DNA of 64,000 bases from Bradyrhizobium sp. CCBAU 53340 (GTDB taxonomy: Bacteria; Pseudomonadota; Alphaproteobacteria; Rhizobiales; Xanthobacteraceae), in assembly GCF_015291645.1 (NCBI RefSeq), contig NZ_CP030055.1, forward strand, positions 7,586,501 to 7,650,500, written 5' to 3'. The notes under the pieces are model-generated. The model had not been told where the DNA came from and ran no database searches. It was given only the letters and a program-made list of their open reading frames with translations. Made by a program: the position numbers and the translations under genes. How positions within the stretch are numbered: the first letter of the stretch is position 1; every line of letters starts with the position of its first letter. This document shows positions 1 to 9,583 of the stretch, piece by piece.

Positions 1-1104
1 CATCCGGCGACTGAGGCGATCGTCGCCCAAATGGACCGGCTAGGCACAAGCCGCGCCTTCCTGATGGTCTCGGGCACGCTGAACCGTCAGACCGACGAAA
101 TCTCAAAAATCGTCCAGGCGCTCGGCCCGCGCTGCGCCGGGCTGTTCGATGCGATGCCGGCGCACACGCCGCGCGAGGCGGTGATCGCGGCCACCAATGC
201 CGCGCGCGCCGTCGACGCCGACCTGATCGTCACAGTCGGCGGCGGCTCGATCACCGACGGGGCCAAGGCGGTGCAGCTCTGTCTTGCCAACGGCATCGAC
301 GCGATCGAGGGGATCGACCGCATCCGCGTGCACAAGGGCGTCGCCCCCGAGATGACCGCGCCAACAGTGCGCCAGATCAGCGTGCCGACCACCATTGCCG
401 GCGGCGAGTTCTCGTCGATTGCCGGCGTGACCGACCGCAGCACGCATGTGAAGCAGATGCTGCGCCACCCGCTCACGGTGCCGCGCGCGACCATCCTCGA
501 CCCCGCCATCACCGTGCACACGCCGGAATGGCTGTTCCTCTCCACCGGTGTCCGCGCCATCGACCATTGCGTCGAGGCGATCTGCTCGCACGAGACGCAT
601 CCTTACGCCGACGCACAATCGGTGAAGGGTCTCGCCATGCTCGCCGACGCGCTCCCGCGGGTGAAGGCCGACCCCAAAGATCTCGACGCGCGGATGGACG
701 CGCAGATCGGCACCTGGCTGTCGATGGGCGCGCTCGCAGCCGGCGTGCCGATGGGGGCGAGCCACGGCATCGGCTATGTGCTGGGCGCGGCGTTCGACGT
801 GCCGCACGGACACACCTCCTGCGTCATGCTGCCGGCGGTGATGCGCTGGAACGCGAGTGCCAATGCCGAACAGCAGATGATCGTCGCCGCTGCAATGGGC
901 TTTCCCGGCCACAACGCCGCCGACGTGCTCGATGCCTTCATCCGCTCGCTCGGCATGCCGCGTCGTCTTGCCGATGTCCGCGTCTCGCCCGAGCATTTCG
1001 ATGGCATTGCCGAACAGGCGATGCGCACCAACTGGATCCCCCGCAATCCGCGCAAGATCGAGAACCCTGCGCAGATTCGCGAAATCCTTGATCTCGCCGC
1101 ATGA
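1..1104 (+). CDS. Iron-type alcohol dehydrogenase / maleylacetate reductase-like, 5'-truncated by window edge
   Basis: The frame is open from the first base, so the true start lies upstream of the window. The visible part carries the NAD-binding GGGSITDGAKA motif early and, in the second half, SHGIGYVLG followed by VPHGHTS. The histidines there sit where family III (iron-type) dehydrogenases bind their metal. The visible length fits maleylacetate reductases, which reduce maleylacetate to 3-oxoadipate, but group III alcohol dehydrogenases look alike. An acyl-CoA ligase starts 19 bases downstream and is probably cotranscribed. The family is secure; the substrate is not. Confidence 0.8.
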   Translation, partial: HPATEAIVAQMDRLGTSRAFLMVSGTLNRQTDEISKIVQALGPRCAGLFDAMPAHTPREAVIAATNAARAVDADLIVTVGGGSITDGAKAVQLCLANGIDAIEGIDRIRVHKGVAPEMTAPTVRQISVPTTIAGGEFSSIAGVTDRSTHVKQMLRHPLTVPRATILDPAITVHTPEWLFLSTGVRAIDHCVEAICSHETHPYADAQSVKGLAMLADALPRVKADPKDLDARMDAQIGTWLSMGALAAGVPMGASHGIGYVLGAAFDVPHGHTSCVMLPAVMRWNASANAEQQMIVAAAMGFPGHNAADVLDAFIRSLGMPRRLADVRVSPEHFDGIAEQAMRTNWIPRNPRKIENPAQIREILDLAA

Positions 1105-1123
1105 CATTTCGCCCGGAGGACTG

Positions 1124-2674
1124 ATGTACCCAGGTCTGCATGCCCGCCTGCGCCCGCTTCAGCCTGCCTTCATCATGGCGTCGACTGGCGAGGCCGTCAC
1201 CTATCGCGAGCTGGACGCGCGCAGCAATCGCCTCGCGCATCTGTTTCGCCAGCACGGATTGAAGCGGCTCGATCACTACTCGATCTTCATGGAGAACAAT
1301 TCCAGATATCTCGAAGCCTGCTGCGCGGGCGAGCGCTCCGGCCTCTATTACACCTGCATCAACTCGTTCCTCACCGCGGGCGAGCTCTCCTATCTCCTGA
1401 CCAACAGCCAGTCGAAAATCCTGATCACATCGGTGGCAAAGCTCGGCATCGCGCGCGATGCGATTCAGGCCTGCCCCGACGTCAAGCTCTGCATCGTCGC
1501 CGACGGCCCCGGCGAGAGCGACCGCATCGTGGGCCTTGCCGACGTCACCGCGGATCTGCCGAAGACGCCGGTTGCGGACGAGTGGCTCGGCACCGCGATG
1601 CTGTATTCCTCCGGCACGACGGGACGACCGAAGGGAATCCTGCGGCCACTGCCGGAGGAGCCGCCCAGGCACAATCTGCCGCTGTTCGATTTCCTGATAA
1701 AACTCTGGCACTACCGCGAGGGCATGGTCTACCTGTCGCCGGCGCCGCTCTACCACTCGGCACCGCAGGCCGCGGTCAATCTCACGATCCGCATGGGCGG
1801 CACCGCGGTGATCATGGAACATTTCGATCCCGAGCGTTACCTCCAGCTGGTGCAACAATGGGGCATCACCCATACCCAGCTGGTGCCGACGATGTTCTCG
1901 CGGATGCTGAAGCTGCCGGAAGAGGTGCGCAAGCGCTACGATTTGTCGTCACTCGAGATCGCGATCCACGCCGCGGCGCCCTGCCCGGCGCTGGTCAAGG
2001 ACGACATCATCAAATGGTGGGGCCCTATCGTCCACGAATATTACGGCGCCACCGAAGGCCTCGGCTTTACTGCCTGCAACAGCGAGGAATGGCTTAGCCA
2101 TCGCGGCACCGTCGGCAAGGTGCTGCTCGGCGATCTCCACATTCTCGACGAGAACATGCAGCCATGCCCGACCGGCACGCCCGGCCAGGTCTGGTTCAAG
2201 ACGGCATCGCCATTCGAATATTTCAACGATCCGGAAAAGACCAGGGAAGCGCGCTCGGCCGACGGCAGCATGAGCACGGTCGGCGACGTCGGCTATGTCG
2301 ACGAGGACCGCTTCCTTTATCTCACCGACCGCGCCACCTTCATGATCATCTCGGGCGGAGTGAACATCTATCCGCAGGAATGCGAGAATTTGCTGATCAC
2401 CCACCCGAAGGTCGCGGACGCCGCGGTGTTCGGCGTGCCCAATGCCGATCTCGGCGAGGAGGTGAAGGCCGTGGTGCAGCCGATGCCCGGCGTGATGCCG
2501 GGGCCCGCGCTTGCCGAGGAGCTGATCGCCTTCTGCGGGCAGTCGCTGTCGCGGCAGAAGGTGCCGCGTTCGGTGGATTTCGAGAAGGAATTGCCGCGGC
2601 TCCCGACGGGGAAGCTGTACAAGCGGCTGCTGAGGGACCGGTACTGGGGGAACAAGACGTCACGGATCGTGTGA
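1124..2674 (+). CDS. AMP-forming acyl-CoA synthetase (ANL superfamily)
   Basis: This 516-residue enzyme activates a carboxylic acid to its CoA thioester through an acyl-adenylate. The ATP-binding loop YSSGTTGRPKG, the YGATEG motif and the C-terminal PTGKLYKR with its catalytic lysine are all present. The ATG at 1124 follows a good GGAGGA site (1115-1120) and begins just after the upstream dehydrogenase stops, which argues against longer in-frame starts inside that gene. The two genes probably act together on the same acid or aldehyde. I cannot name the substrate. Confidence 0.85.
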   Translation: MYPGLHARLRPLQPAFIMASTGEAVTYRELDARSNRLAHLFRQHGLKRLDHYSIFMENNSRYLEACCAGERSGLYYTCINSFLTAGELSYLLTNSQSKILITSVAKLGIARDAIQACPDVKLCIVADGPGESDRIVGLADVTADLPKTPVADEWLGTAMLYSSGTTGRPKGILRPLPEEPPRHNLPLFDFLIKLWHYREGMVYLSPAPLYHSAPQAAVNLTIRMGGTAVIMEHFDPERYLQLVQQWGITHTQLVPTMFSRMLKLPEEVRKRYDLSSLEIAIHAAAPCPALVKDDIIKWWGPIVHEYYGATEGLGFTACNSEEWLSHRGTVGKVLLGDLHILDENMQPCPTGTPGQVWFKTASPFEYFNDPEKTREARSADGSMSTVGDVGYVDEDRFLYLTDRATFMIISGGVNIYPQECENLLITHPKVADAAVFGVPNADLGEEVKAVVQPMPGVMPGPALAEELIAFCGQSLSRQKVPRSVDFEKELPRLPTGKLYKRLLRDRYWGNKTSRIV

Positions 2675-2696
2675 GGGTGAGCCTGCAAACTCCACT

Positions 2697-2851
2697 GTCA
2701 TCCCGGACAAGCGCGCCTTGAGCGCGCGCCGGTCCGGGATCCATAACCACGGGCCGCGGCTGTCGCACGAGTTCGCAGCTCCGAATCTTCGCCAAATTCC
2801 TCCCCGTGGCTATGGGTCCCGGATCGGCGCTTCGCTTGTCCGGGACGACGG
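2697..2851. repeat. Compound palindromic repeat (CCGGGA family) in a 400-base intergenic gap
   Basis: Two inverted arms, one around TCCCGGACAAGCGCGCC and one around GGCGCTTCGCTTGTCCGGGA, bracket internal copies of 'atccataaccac' and 'tggctatgggtcccgga'. Related copies occur near 17.2, 34.7, 45.1, 48.9 and 58.0 kb in this window. The rest of the gap (2852-3074) shows no gene and probably holds the promoter of the ABC transporter operon. Confidence 0.75.
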
Positions 2852-3074
2852 CGGAGGCTGTTGAGCTAGCAACGCACAACATCGCGCAGGAACCATCCGT
2901 TCGCACCTGCACTCTCACATTGTGAAAGTGTGAAACGCCCTGCGGCCTTCTGTCATCCGAATTGTCGAGACAGCGCGAGTCCTTGCCGGTTGCTTCCCTC
3001 CACGCGCCTCGGCTATCGTCCTGACAAACAGGCCAGAAAAGGCCCAAGAGACTAATGTCCAGGGAGGACCGAGG

Positions 3075-4673
3075 ATGCGGAGCGTGTGGGCGCTCGCCGC
3101 GACGGCGGCGCTGTCTTGGCTGGCGTTTTCGACTACGACATTCGCTGGCGAGCCCAAGCAGGGCGGAATCCTGCGGATGTATCACCGTGACAGCCCGGCC
3201 AATGCCTCCATCCTCGAGGCCGCGACCTATTCGGTCAATGTGCCGTTCATGGGGGTGTTCAACAATCTCGTCATCTACGATCAGCACATCGCGCAGAACA
3301 GCCCGGATACACTCAGGCCTGAGCTCGCCGAGAGCTGGTCCTGGAGCAGTGACAACAAGAAACTGACGTTCAAGCTCCGCCAGGGCGTCAAATGGCACGA
3401 CGGCAAGCCGTTCACGTCGGCCGACGTCAAATGCACGTTCGATCTCCTGATGGGCAAGTCGCAGCAGAAGCTGCGGCAGAACCCGCGCAAGGCCTGGTAC
3501 AGCGAGGTCGACGACGTCTCGCCAAGCGGCGACTTCGAGGTCACCTTCGATCTGAAGCGGCCGCAGCCCTCGCTGCTGGCGATGCTGGCGTCCGGCTATA
3601 CGCCGATCTACCCCTGTCACGTCTCGCCGGCGGACATGCGCACCCATCCGATCGGGACCGGCCCGTACAAATTCGTCGAGTTCAAGGCCAATGAATCGAT
3701 CAAGCTGACACGCAATCCGGACTATTGGAAGAAGGGCCTGCCCTATCTCGACGGCATCGAATACACCATCATCCCGAACCGCTCGACCGCGATTCTCGCC
3801 TTCGTCGCCGGCAAGTTCGACATGACGTTCCCGACGCATATCACCATCCCGCTGCTGAAGGACATCAAGTCGCAGGCGCCGAACGCGGTCTGCGTCGTCG
3901 AGCCGACCAACGTCTCGACCAACATCATCGTCAATTCGAGCTCTCCGCCGTTCGACAACATCGATATCCGCCGTGCGATGTCGCTCGCGCTCGATCGCAA
4001 GGCCTTCATCGACATCCTGTTCGAAGGCCAGGCCGACATCGGCGGCACCATGCTGCCGCCGCCGCAAGGCATCTGGGGCATGCCCAAGGACAAGCTCGAG
4101 ACCATTCCGGGTTACGGTAAGGACGTGAACGCAAACCGCGAGGAAGCCAAGAAGCTGATGCAGAAGGCGGGTTACGGCCCCGACAAGCACCTCGCGGTGA
4201 AGGTTTCGACGCGCAACCTCGCCGAATATCGCGATCCCGCGGTGATCCTGATCGACCAGCTCAAGAGCATCTATATCGATGGCGAACTCGATGTCGTGGA
4301 GACCGCCAACTGGTTCCCGAAGGTTGCGCGCAAGGACTACATGCTCGGCCTCAATTTGACCGGCAATTCCGTCGACGATCCCGACCAGTCCTTCTACGAG
4401 AACTATTCCTGCGGTTCGGAGCGGAACTACACCAACTATTGCAACAAGGAGATCGAGAAGCTGTTCGACGTACAGTCGCAGGAGATCGACATCTCCAAGC
4501 GCAAGCCGCTGGTCTGGGACATCGACAAGAAGCTGCAGGAGGACGTCGCCCGTCCGATCATCTTCCATGCGCGGGCCGGCACCTGCTGGCAGCCCTATGT
4601 CAAGGGCATCACGATCATGTCGAACAGCTCCTATAACGGATTTCGCTACGAGGATGTGTGGCTGGACAAATAG
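3075..4673 (+). CDS. ABC transporter periplasmic substrate-binding protein, peptide/nickel/opine family
   Basis: This 532-residue protein has an N-terminal signal peptide ending near TTFAGEP, followed by the family 5 extracellular solute-binding fold: LAESWSWSSDN, LRQGVKWHDGKPFT and the later GTGPYKF. It captures an oligopeptide-like or opine-like ligand in the periplasm and delivers it to the permeases encoded immediately downstream. The ATG at 3075 has AGGGAGG at 3061-3067. It opens a five-gene rightward importer operon, so the ligand may be the substrate of the dehydrogenase and ligase upstream. That link is inference. Confidence 0.9.
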   Translation: MRSVWALAATAALSWLAFSTTTFAGEPKQGGILRMYHRDSPANASILEAATYSVNVPFMGVFNNLVIYDQHIAQNSPDTLRPELAESWSWSSDNKKLTFKLRQGVKWHDGKPFTSADVKCTFDLLMGKSQQKLRQNPRKAWYSEVDDVSPSGDFEVTFDLKRPQPSLLAMLASGYTPIYPCHVSPADMRTHPIGTGPYKFVEFKANESIKLTRNPDYWKKGLPYLDGIEYTIIPNRSTAILAFVAGKFDMTFPTHITIPLLKDIKSQAPNAVCVVEPTNVSTNIIVNSSSPPFDNIDIRRAMSLALDRKAFIDILFEGQADIGGTMLPPPQGIWGMPKDKLETIPGYGKDVNANREEAKKLMQKAGYGPDKHLAVKVSTRNLAEYRDPAVILIDQLKSIYIDGELDVVETANWFPKVARKDYMLGLNLTGNSVDDPDQSFYENYSCGSERNYTNYCNKEIEKLFDVQSQEIDISKRKPLVWDIDKKLQEDVARPIIFHARAGTCWQPYVKGITIMSNSSYNGFRYEDVWLDK

Positions 4674-4711
4674 TGCGGCAGGCTGAAAACTAGGAGCGCG
4701 GAGGGCGAAGG

Positions 4712-5659
4712 ATGTTTGCCTATCTGGTGCGGCGCCTGTTCCTGATGCTCGTGACCCTGTTGGGGATCTCGGTCGTCATCTTCGTCCTGCTGCGCATCGT
4801 GCCCGGCAACATCGTCGACATCCTGTTCGCCGCGGCCGGCTATGTCGATCCCGCCGACAAGGTCGATTTGGAGAAACAGCTCGGCATCGATCAGCCGCTG
4901 GTGGTGCAATATCTGCACTGGATCGGCGGCCTGCTGCACGGCGATCTCGGCTATTCCTATGTCTCGGAGAAGCCCGCGCTTCAGGAGATCCTGCCGCGGA
5001 TCCCGATTACCGCGCGGCTCGCCGGCCTGGCGCTGCTGTTCTCGGCCTCGATCGGCATTCCGCTTGGCGTCATCAGCGCGGTCAAGCAGGGCTCGCGGAT
5101 CGACTACGCCTTGCGCGTGGTGAGCCTCAGCGGATTGTCGTTGCCCTCTTTCTGGCTCGGCCTGCTGGTTCTGACCGCGTCCGTCGCCATGTTTGGGCAG
5201 ATGCCGATCTTCAATCCCAATCCGCAGAGTATCGGCGAGGCCTTCGCGACCTACTGCATTCCGGCGATGGTGGTCGGTTTCCGCAGTTCGGCACTGACCA
5301 TGCGCATCACGCGGTCCTCGATGCTGGAGGTGCTACGGCAGGACTATATCCGCACCGCGCGCGCCAAGGGCGCGTCTGACGCTGCGGTGAACTATCACCA
5401 CGCGCTGAAGAACGCGATCCTGCCCGTGATCACCGTGATCGGCATCGAGGCGGCGTTCCTGATCGGCGGCCTCATCGTCACCGAGACCGTGTTCAACATC
5501 CCCGGCGTCGCCCGCTTCCTGGTCGAGGCGATCCGGTGGCGCGACTATCCGATCGTGCAGAACCTCGTGATGTTCATCGCGGTGGTGGTGGTCAGCGCAA
5601 ACTTCATCGTCGACATGCTCTATGCGGTGTTCGACCCGCGCATCAGGTACACGGATTAG
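4712..5659 (+). CDS. ABC transporter permease, DppB type
   Basis: This inner-membrane permease of 315 residues begins FAYLVRRLFLMLVTLLGIS, the usual first helix of DppB/OppB proteins. It carries the cytoplasmic EAA loop (MLEVLRQDYIRTARAKG) that contacts the ATPase subunits, and ends with the FDPRIRY signature. A GAGGG site precedes the ATG. It lies 38 bases after the binding protein and 9 bases before the second permease, so it belongs to the same operon and pairs with that permease. Confidence 0.92.
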   Translation: MFAYLVRRLFLMLVTLLGISVVIFVLLRIVPGNIVDILFAAAGYVDPADKVDLEKQLGIDQPLVVQYLHWIGGLLHGDLGYSYVSEKPALQEILPRIPITARLAGLALLFSASIGIPLGVISAVKQGSRIDYALRVVSLSGLSLPSFWLGLLVLTASVAMFGQMPIFNPNPQSIGEAFATYCIPAMVVGFRSSALTMRITRSSMLEVLRQDYIRTARAKGASDAAVNYHHALKNAILPVITVIGIEAAFLIGGLIVTETVFNIPGVARFLVEAIRWRDYPIVQNLVMFIAVVVVSANFIVDMLYAVFDPRIRYTD

Positions 5660-5668
5660 GAGATCAGC

Positions 5669-6562
5669 TTGGCCGCGATCGACTTCGACGTTGAACTGAG
5701 GCGGGCGGGCGCGCATGCCACCGGCGGCTGGCGGCGCGTGCTGTTCCTGGCGCAGCGGCATGTGCTGGGCGCGGCCGGGCTCACCATCATGACGGTGTTC
5801 GTGCTCACCGCAATCTTCGCCGATTTCATCGCGCGCTATGATCCCCTGACGGTCGATGCCGCGCACGCATTGGCGCGCCCGAGCTGGGCGCACTGGATGG
5901 GGACTGATTCGTTCGGCCGTGACGTGTTCAGCCGCATCATCCATGGCGCGCGGATCTCGCTCGCGGTCGGCCTCGGCTCGACCGCGCTCGGCGGTTCGAT
6001 CGGCGTGATCGTGGGGCTGACCTCCGGCTATCTCTCCGGCTGGGTCGATCTTCTGTTCCAGCGCGTCTCCGACATCCTCCAGGCGCTGCCGCTGCTGGTG
6101 CTGGCACTGGTGATGACCGCCGCGCTCGGCCCGTCGCTGCCGAATGTCATCCTTGCCATCGCCATTCCGCTGATCCCGACGGTGGCGCGCGTCACCCGCG
6201 CCAACACGCTGGCGCTGCGCGAGCAGCCATTCGTCGAGGCCGCCAAATCGATCGGCATGAGCGAGGTGCGCATCGCGCTCCGCCACGTGCTGCCGAACAC
6301 GCTGGCGCCGCTGATCGTGCTGGCGACCGCCCAGCTCGGCTCGACCATCCTCACTGAAGCTTCGCTCTCCTTCCTGGGCCTCGGCATCCCCGAGCCTTAT
6401 CCGTCCTGGGGCCGCATGCTCTCGGAATCCGCCGCCGAATATGTCCGCACCGCGCCATGGCTGGTGATCTTCCCGGGCATCGCCATCAGCCTCGCCGTAT
6501 TCGGTGCAAATCTGTTCGGTGACGCCCTGCGCGACATCCTCGATCCTCGGCAGCGCGGCTGA
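5669..6562 (+). CDS. ABC transporter permease, DppC type (TTG start)
   Basis: This 297-residue second permease has the family marks [18 protein letters not shown], the EAA loop [19 protein letters not shown] and a final [13 protein letters not shown]. The best start is TTG at 5669, with AGGAGA six bases upstream. Its stop codon overlaps the next ATG by one base (TGATG), which implies translational coupling to the first ATPase. It forms a heterodimeric channel with the DppB-like permease. Confidence 0.92.
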   Translation: MAAIDFDVELRRAGAHATGGWRRVLFLAQRHVLGAAGLTIMTVFVLTAIFADFIARYDPLTVDAAHALARPSWAHWMGTDSFGRDVFSRIIHGARISLAVGLGSTALGGSIGVIVGLTSGYLSGWVDLLFQRVSDILQALPLLVLALVMTAALGPSLPNVILAIAIPLIPTVARVTRANTLALREQPFVEAAKSIGMSEVRIALRHVLPNTLAPLIVLATAQLGSTILTEASLSFLGLGIPEPYPSWGRMLSESAAEYVRTAPWLVIFPGIAISLAVFGANLFGDALRDILDPRQRG

Positions 6563-7569
6563 TGGCACAAAGATCCGATCTCGTGCTCGACGTGAAGAAC
6601 CTGAAGACGGTGTTCTTCACCAACTCCGGCCTGTTCAAGGCCGTGGACGACATCTCCTTCACCGTCAAGCGCGGCGAGACGCTCGCGATCGTCGGCGAAT
6701 CCGGCTGCGGCAAGAGCGTCACCGCGCTGTCCTTGATGCGGCTGGTGCCGGATCCGCCCGGCCGCATCGTCGGCGGCTCGGTCTCGCTGGAAGGTACCGA
6801 CCTGCTGGCGCTGGATGAAGCGGAGATGCGCAAGATCCGCGGCAACCGCATCTCCATGATCTTCCAGGAGCCGATGACCTCGCTCAATCCCGTGATGCGG
6901 ATCGGCGACCAGATTGTCGAGGCGGTGCGGCTGCACCGGAATTTGTCGACCAAGGAAGCGCGCAATATCGCGGTCGAGATGCTGCGGCTGGTGCGCATCC
7001 CCGAGCCGGCGCGGCGGGCGAAGGAATATCCACATCAGCTCTCCGGCGGCATGCGCCAGCGCGCGATGATCGCGATGGCGCTGGCCTGCCGGCCGGCGCT
7101 GCTGATTGCGGACGAACCGACCACCGCGCTCGACGTCACCATCCAGGCGCAGATCCTGGCGCTGATCCTCGATCTGCAGAAGGAGCTCGGCACCGGTCTC
7201 GTGCTGATCACGCACGATCTCGGCGTCGTCGCACAGACCGCACAGCGCGTCATCGTGATGTATGCGGGGCGGAAGGTGGAGGAAGCCGGTGTCGAGGCGC
7301 TGTTTGCCGCGCCGAAGCATCCCTATACGCGCGGATTGATGGCCTCGATCCCGGCGGTGCCGGCGGCGGGCGTCGCCGCACCGGCGCGGCTCAACGAGAT
7401 TCCCGGCACCGTACCGTCGCTGGTACGGCTGCCGAAGGGCTGCGCCTTCGCACCGCGCTGCCCGCTCGCCATCAAACGCTGCGAGGCCGAATATCCGCCG
7501 CTGATGGATTGGGGCGGTGGCCATCTCGCGGCCTGCTGGCGCGCGGCTGAAGTGGCGGAGGTGGCATGA
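6562..7569 (+). CDS. ABC transporter ATP-binding protein, DppD type
   Basis: This 335-residue ATPase powers the peptide-type importer. It has Walker A GESGCGKS, signature LSGGMRQR and Walker [13 protein letters not shown]. The C-terminal extension contains a [14 protein letters not shown] cluster, the oligopeptide-transporter C-terminal region in which some relatives bind an iron-sulfur cluster. Its start overlaps the previous stop by one base and its stop overlaps the next start by four (ATGA), so the last genes of the operon are coupled. Confidence 0.93.
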   Translation: MAQRSDLVLDVKNLKTVFFTNSGLFKAVDDISFTVKRGETLAIVGESGCGKSVTALSLMRLVPDPPGRIVGGSVSLEGTDLLALDEAEMRKIRGNRISMIFQEPMTSLNPVMRIGDQIVEAVRLHRNLSTKEARNIAVEMLRLVRIPEPARRAKEYPHQLSGGMRQRAMIAMALACRPALLIADEPTTALDVTIQAQILALILDLQKELGTGLVLITHDLGVVAQTAQRVIVMYAGRKVEEAGVEALFAAPKHPYTRGLMASIPAVPAAGVAAPARLNEIPGTVPSLVRLPKGCAFAPRCPLAIKRCEAEYPPLMDWGGGHLAACWRAAEVAEVA

Positions 7570-8552
7570 GCAAGGTGCTGCTCGAAGTGACCGAGCTGAA
7601 GAAGCACTATCCGGTGCGCGCCGGTGTATTGCGCCGGCAAGTCGGCACTGTCCATTCAGTCGATGACGTCTCGTTCTCCCTTGGTGCCGGCGAGACGCTC
7701 GGCCTCGTCGGCGAGTCCGGCTGCGGCAAGTCGACGGTGGCGCGCAGCGTGCTGCGGCTGGTCGAGCCGACGTCAGGCCAGATCCGCCTCGACGGTGAGG
7801 ACATCACGCATCTGTCCAAGACAGAGCTGCGCCCGCATCGGCGGGCGATGCAGATCGTGTTCCAGGATCCATTCGCCTCGCTCAATCCGCGCATGACCGC
7901 GGGCGACATCGTCGGCGAGCCGCTTGCCGTCCACGGGATTGCGACCGGCCAGGCGCTGGAGGCGCGCGTTGCAAAATTGTTCGAGCAGGTCGGCTTGCGG
8001 CCTGACCAGATGCGCAACTTTCCGCATCAATTCTCCGGTGGCCAACGCCAGCGCATCTGTATCGCGCGGGCGTTGGCACTGGAGCCGCGCCTGATCGTCT
8101 GCGACGAGCCGGTCTCGGCGCTCGACGTCTCGATCCAGGCGCAGGTGATCAATCTCTTGGTCGACCTGCAAAAGCAGCACGGCTTTTCCTACCTCTTCAT
8201 CGCGCATGACCTCGCCGTGGTCGCCCATATCAGCCACCGCGTCGCAGTGATGTATCTCGGCCGCATCGTCGAGATCGCCGACAAGGACGAGCTGTTCCGC
8301 AATCCCCGCCATCCCTACACCCAGGCCCTGCTCGCCTCGGTGCCGATCGCCAATCCGCTCGCAAAGAAGCTCGCGCCGCTGGTCGACGGCGACGTACCGA
8401 GCCCGGTCAATCCGCCGTCCGGCTGCGCGTTTCACACGCGCTGCCGGTTTGCGATGGAGCGTTGCAAGATCGAGCGCCCGGTGCTGATGAATGCAGGCGA
8501 CGGGCATCAGGTGGCGTGCCTGCTCAATGAGGGAACGGGGCGAGGTCAGTAG
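7566..8552 (+). CDS. ABC transporter ATP-binding protein, DppF type
   Basis: This second ATPase of the importer has 328 residues, with Walker [14 protein letters not shown], signature FSGGQRQR, Walker [13 protein letters not shown] and a C-terminal [14 protein letters not shown] cluster. It starts inside the ATGA overlap with the DppD-like gene. It completes a binding protein, two permeases and two ATPases set. Its last 29 bases overlap the 3' end of the convergent membrane-protein gene, leaving no room for a separate terminator. Confidence 0.93.
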   Translation: MSKVLLEVTELKKHYPVRAGVLRRQVGTVHSVDDVSFSLGAGETLGLVGESGCGKSTVARSVLRLVEPTSGQIRLDGEDITHLSKTELRPHRRAMQIVFQDPFASLNPRMTAGDIVGEPLAVHGIATGQALEARVAKLFEQVGLRPDQMRNFPHQFSGGQRQRICIARALALEPRLIVCDEPVSALDVSIQAQVINLLVDLQKQHGFSYLFIAHDLAVVAHISHRVAVMYLGRIVEIADKDELFRNPRHPYTQALLASVPIANPLAKKLAPLVDGDVPSPVNPPSGCAFHTRCRFAMERCKIERPVLMNAGDGHQVACLLNEGTGRGQ

Positions 8553-9336
8553 GCCGCAACGCCCGGATTACCGGCCAGGCCGCGAGCGCTGCGGCCAGAT
8601 GCTTGAGCGTGTGACCCGAGACGAGGTGCCCGGTCGCTTCGAAGATGGTCACATCGCCCAGCTCGAACAGCTTTGCCAGCACGTAGAAGACAATCACGCC
8701 GCCGAGCGGCACACCGATCGCGCCGGGCCGCGGCCGCGTCAACGCCAGCCCCAAGGCCAGCGCCATGCCGCCGTACTGCACGACCACCCATGGCGTAAGA
8801 TTCTCACGCGCGACCCAGGCCGCGAGCAGGCCGGCGACCATCATCAGCACCAGCACCGCCTCGCCTGCACGCACGCTGATGCGCTCGCTGGCCGCGATGC
8901 CGAGAATGCCCGCGAAGGCCACCGCCATGCCGAGACGATCGGCCACGAGCCGCTGCGGCAGGTCGGGGTCGAGGTGATAGAAGCCTGACCCCAGGCACGT
9001 GAGGATCAATCCCACGAATAACCAGCTTGCACCCACCGGCGCATCTGGACGGGCACGCAATCGCTCGGAGCCCCAAACGCCCATTGCGAGAAAGGCGAGA
9101 TTGCTCAGCACGTCGCCGGCGTTGGGGATGCCGAGCCAGGGGCGCGTGTCGACGAAATGCGGGATGTGCCAGCCGGCCGCCGGCAGCGCGGGACCGAAGA
9201 GAGCCGCGAGCGCCAGTACGACGAGCGCCCCCGTCAGATATTTTTCGCGGGCTTGCAGGGCAGCGAGCGAGAGGCGGCGGGACGCCGATGGGAGTACGGC
9301 AGCGGTCACTTGGGCGGAATCATCTGCGCGCGACAT
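8524..9336 (-). CDS. Multi-pass membrane protein of the CREST / alkaline ceramidase-like type
   Basis: This protein has about 270 residues and at least seven hydrophobic segments. Polar signatures lie in the membrane helices: [19 protein letters not shown] and, near the C-terminus, [15 protein letters not shown]. This order of a serine/histidine site, an aspartate and an HxxxH pair matches the metal site of CREST hydrolases (alkaline ceramidases, PAQR-type receptors). A lipid amidase role is therefore possible but not shown. The ATG at 9336 has an AGAGGG site; longer in-frame starts would read through the paired palindromes upstream. Confidence 0.65.
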   Translation of the reverse strand: MSRADDSAQVTAAVLPSASRRLSLAALQAREKYLTGALVVLALAALFGPALPAAGWHIPHFVDTRPWLGIPNAGDVLSNLAFLAMGVWGSERLRARPDAPVGASWLFVGLILTCLGSGFYHLDPDLPQRLVADRLGMAVAFAGILGIAASERISVRAGEAVLVLMMVAGLLAAWVARENLTPWVVVQYGGMALALGLALTRPRPGAIGVPLGGVIVFYVLAKLFELGDVTIFEATGHLVSGHTLKHLAAALAAWPVIRALRPTDLAPFPH

Positions 9337-9352
9337 GCGGCCCTCTGAAAAT

Positions 9353-9396
9353 TGAACATAGTTCATTATTTGTAGATGTGGAATGAACAAAGTTCA
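9353..9396. promoter_or_regulatory. Tandem palindromic operators TGAAC-N3-GTTCA
   Basis: Two 13-base palindromes, TGAACATAGTTCA (9353-9365) and TGAACAAAGTTCA (9384-9396), have perfect 5-base arms. Their centres are 31 bases apart, close to three helical turns. They lie 17 to 60 bases upstream of the start of the leftward CREST-type gene, an ideal place for a dimeric repressor of TetR or a similar family. No regulator gene is adjacent. The site is seen directly; the binding protein is unknown. Confidence 0.65.
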
Positions 9397-9480
9397 ACCT
9401 GGGTCGCGCATAAGATTTTCAAGCCAGGCAATTTCGTGAAATCATTTAATTTTATCCGTCGCGGCGGAGGAAGATGCCGG

Positions 9481-9572
9481 AGGGTCGGCAAAGCGGAGCG
9501 TGCTCACGATCCCTCAATCATGAAAAGGAGGTGGGCACGGCGCTTTGCGCCTTTGCCCACCCTACGAGACCG
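9481..9572. repeat. Interspersed palindrome, 'GGGTGGGCAAAGCG' family, copy 1
   Basis: The left arm (GGGTCGGCAAAGCGGAGCG) and right arm (CGCCTTTGCCCACCCTACGAG) are inverted, with an inner GTGGGCACGGCGC segment. Two closer copies occur at 14253-14346 and 42756-42855. It fills most of the gap between the CREST-type gene and the carboxylase gene and could end both converging and leftward transcripts. It contains no gene. Confidence 0.8.
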
Positions 9573-9583
9573 CACCTGCGGCT

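Noticed and set aside
2397..4568. Open frame of over 700 codons on the minus strand
   Set aside because: It runs antisense across the acyl-CoA ligase end and the binding-protein gene, has no recognisable domain and reflects GC-rich codon bias. The plus-strand genes have clear motifs and ribosome-binding sites.
5333..6568. Minus-strand open frame of 411 codons
   Set aside because: It is antisense to both ABC permeases, and its composition is Asp/Arg/His-rich, as expected of a shadow frame.
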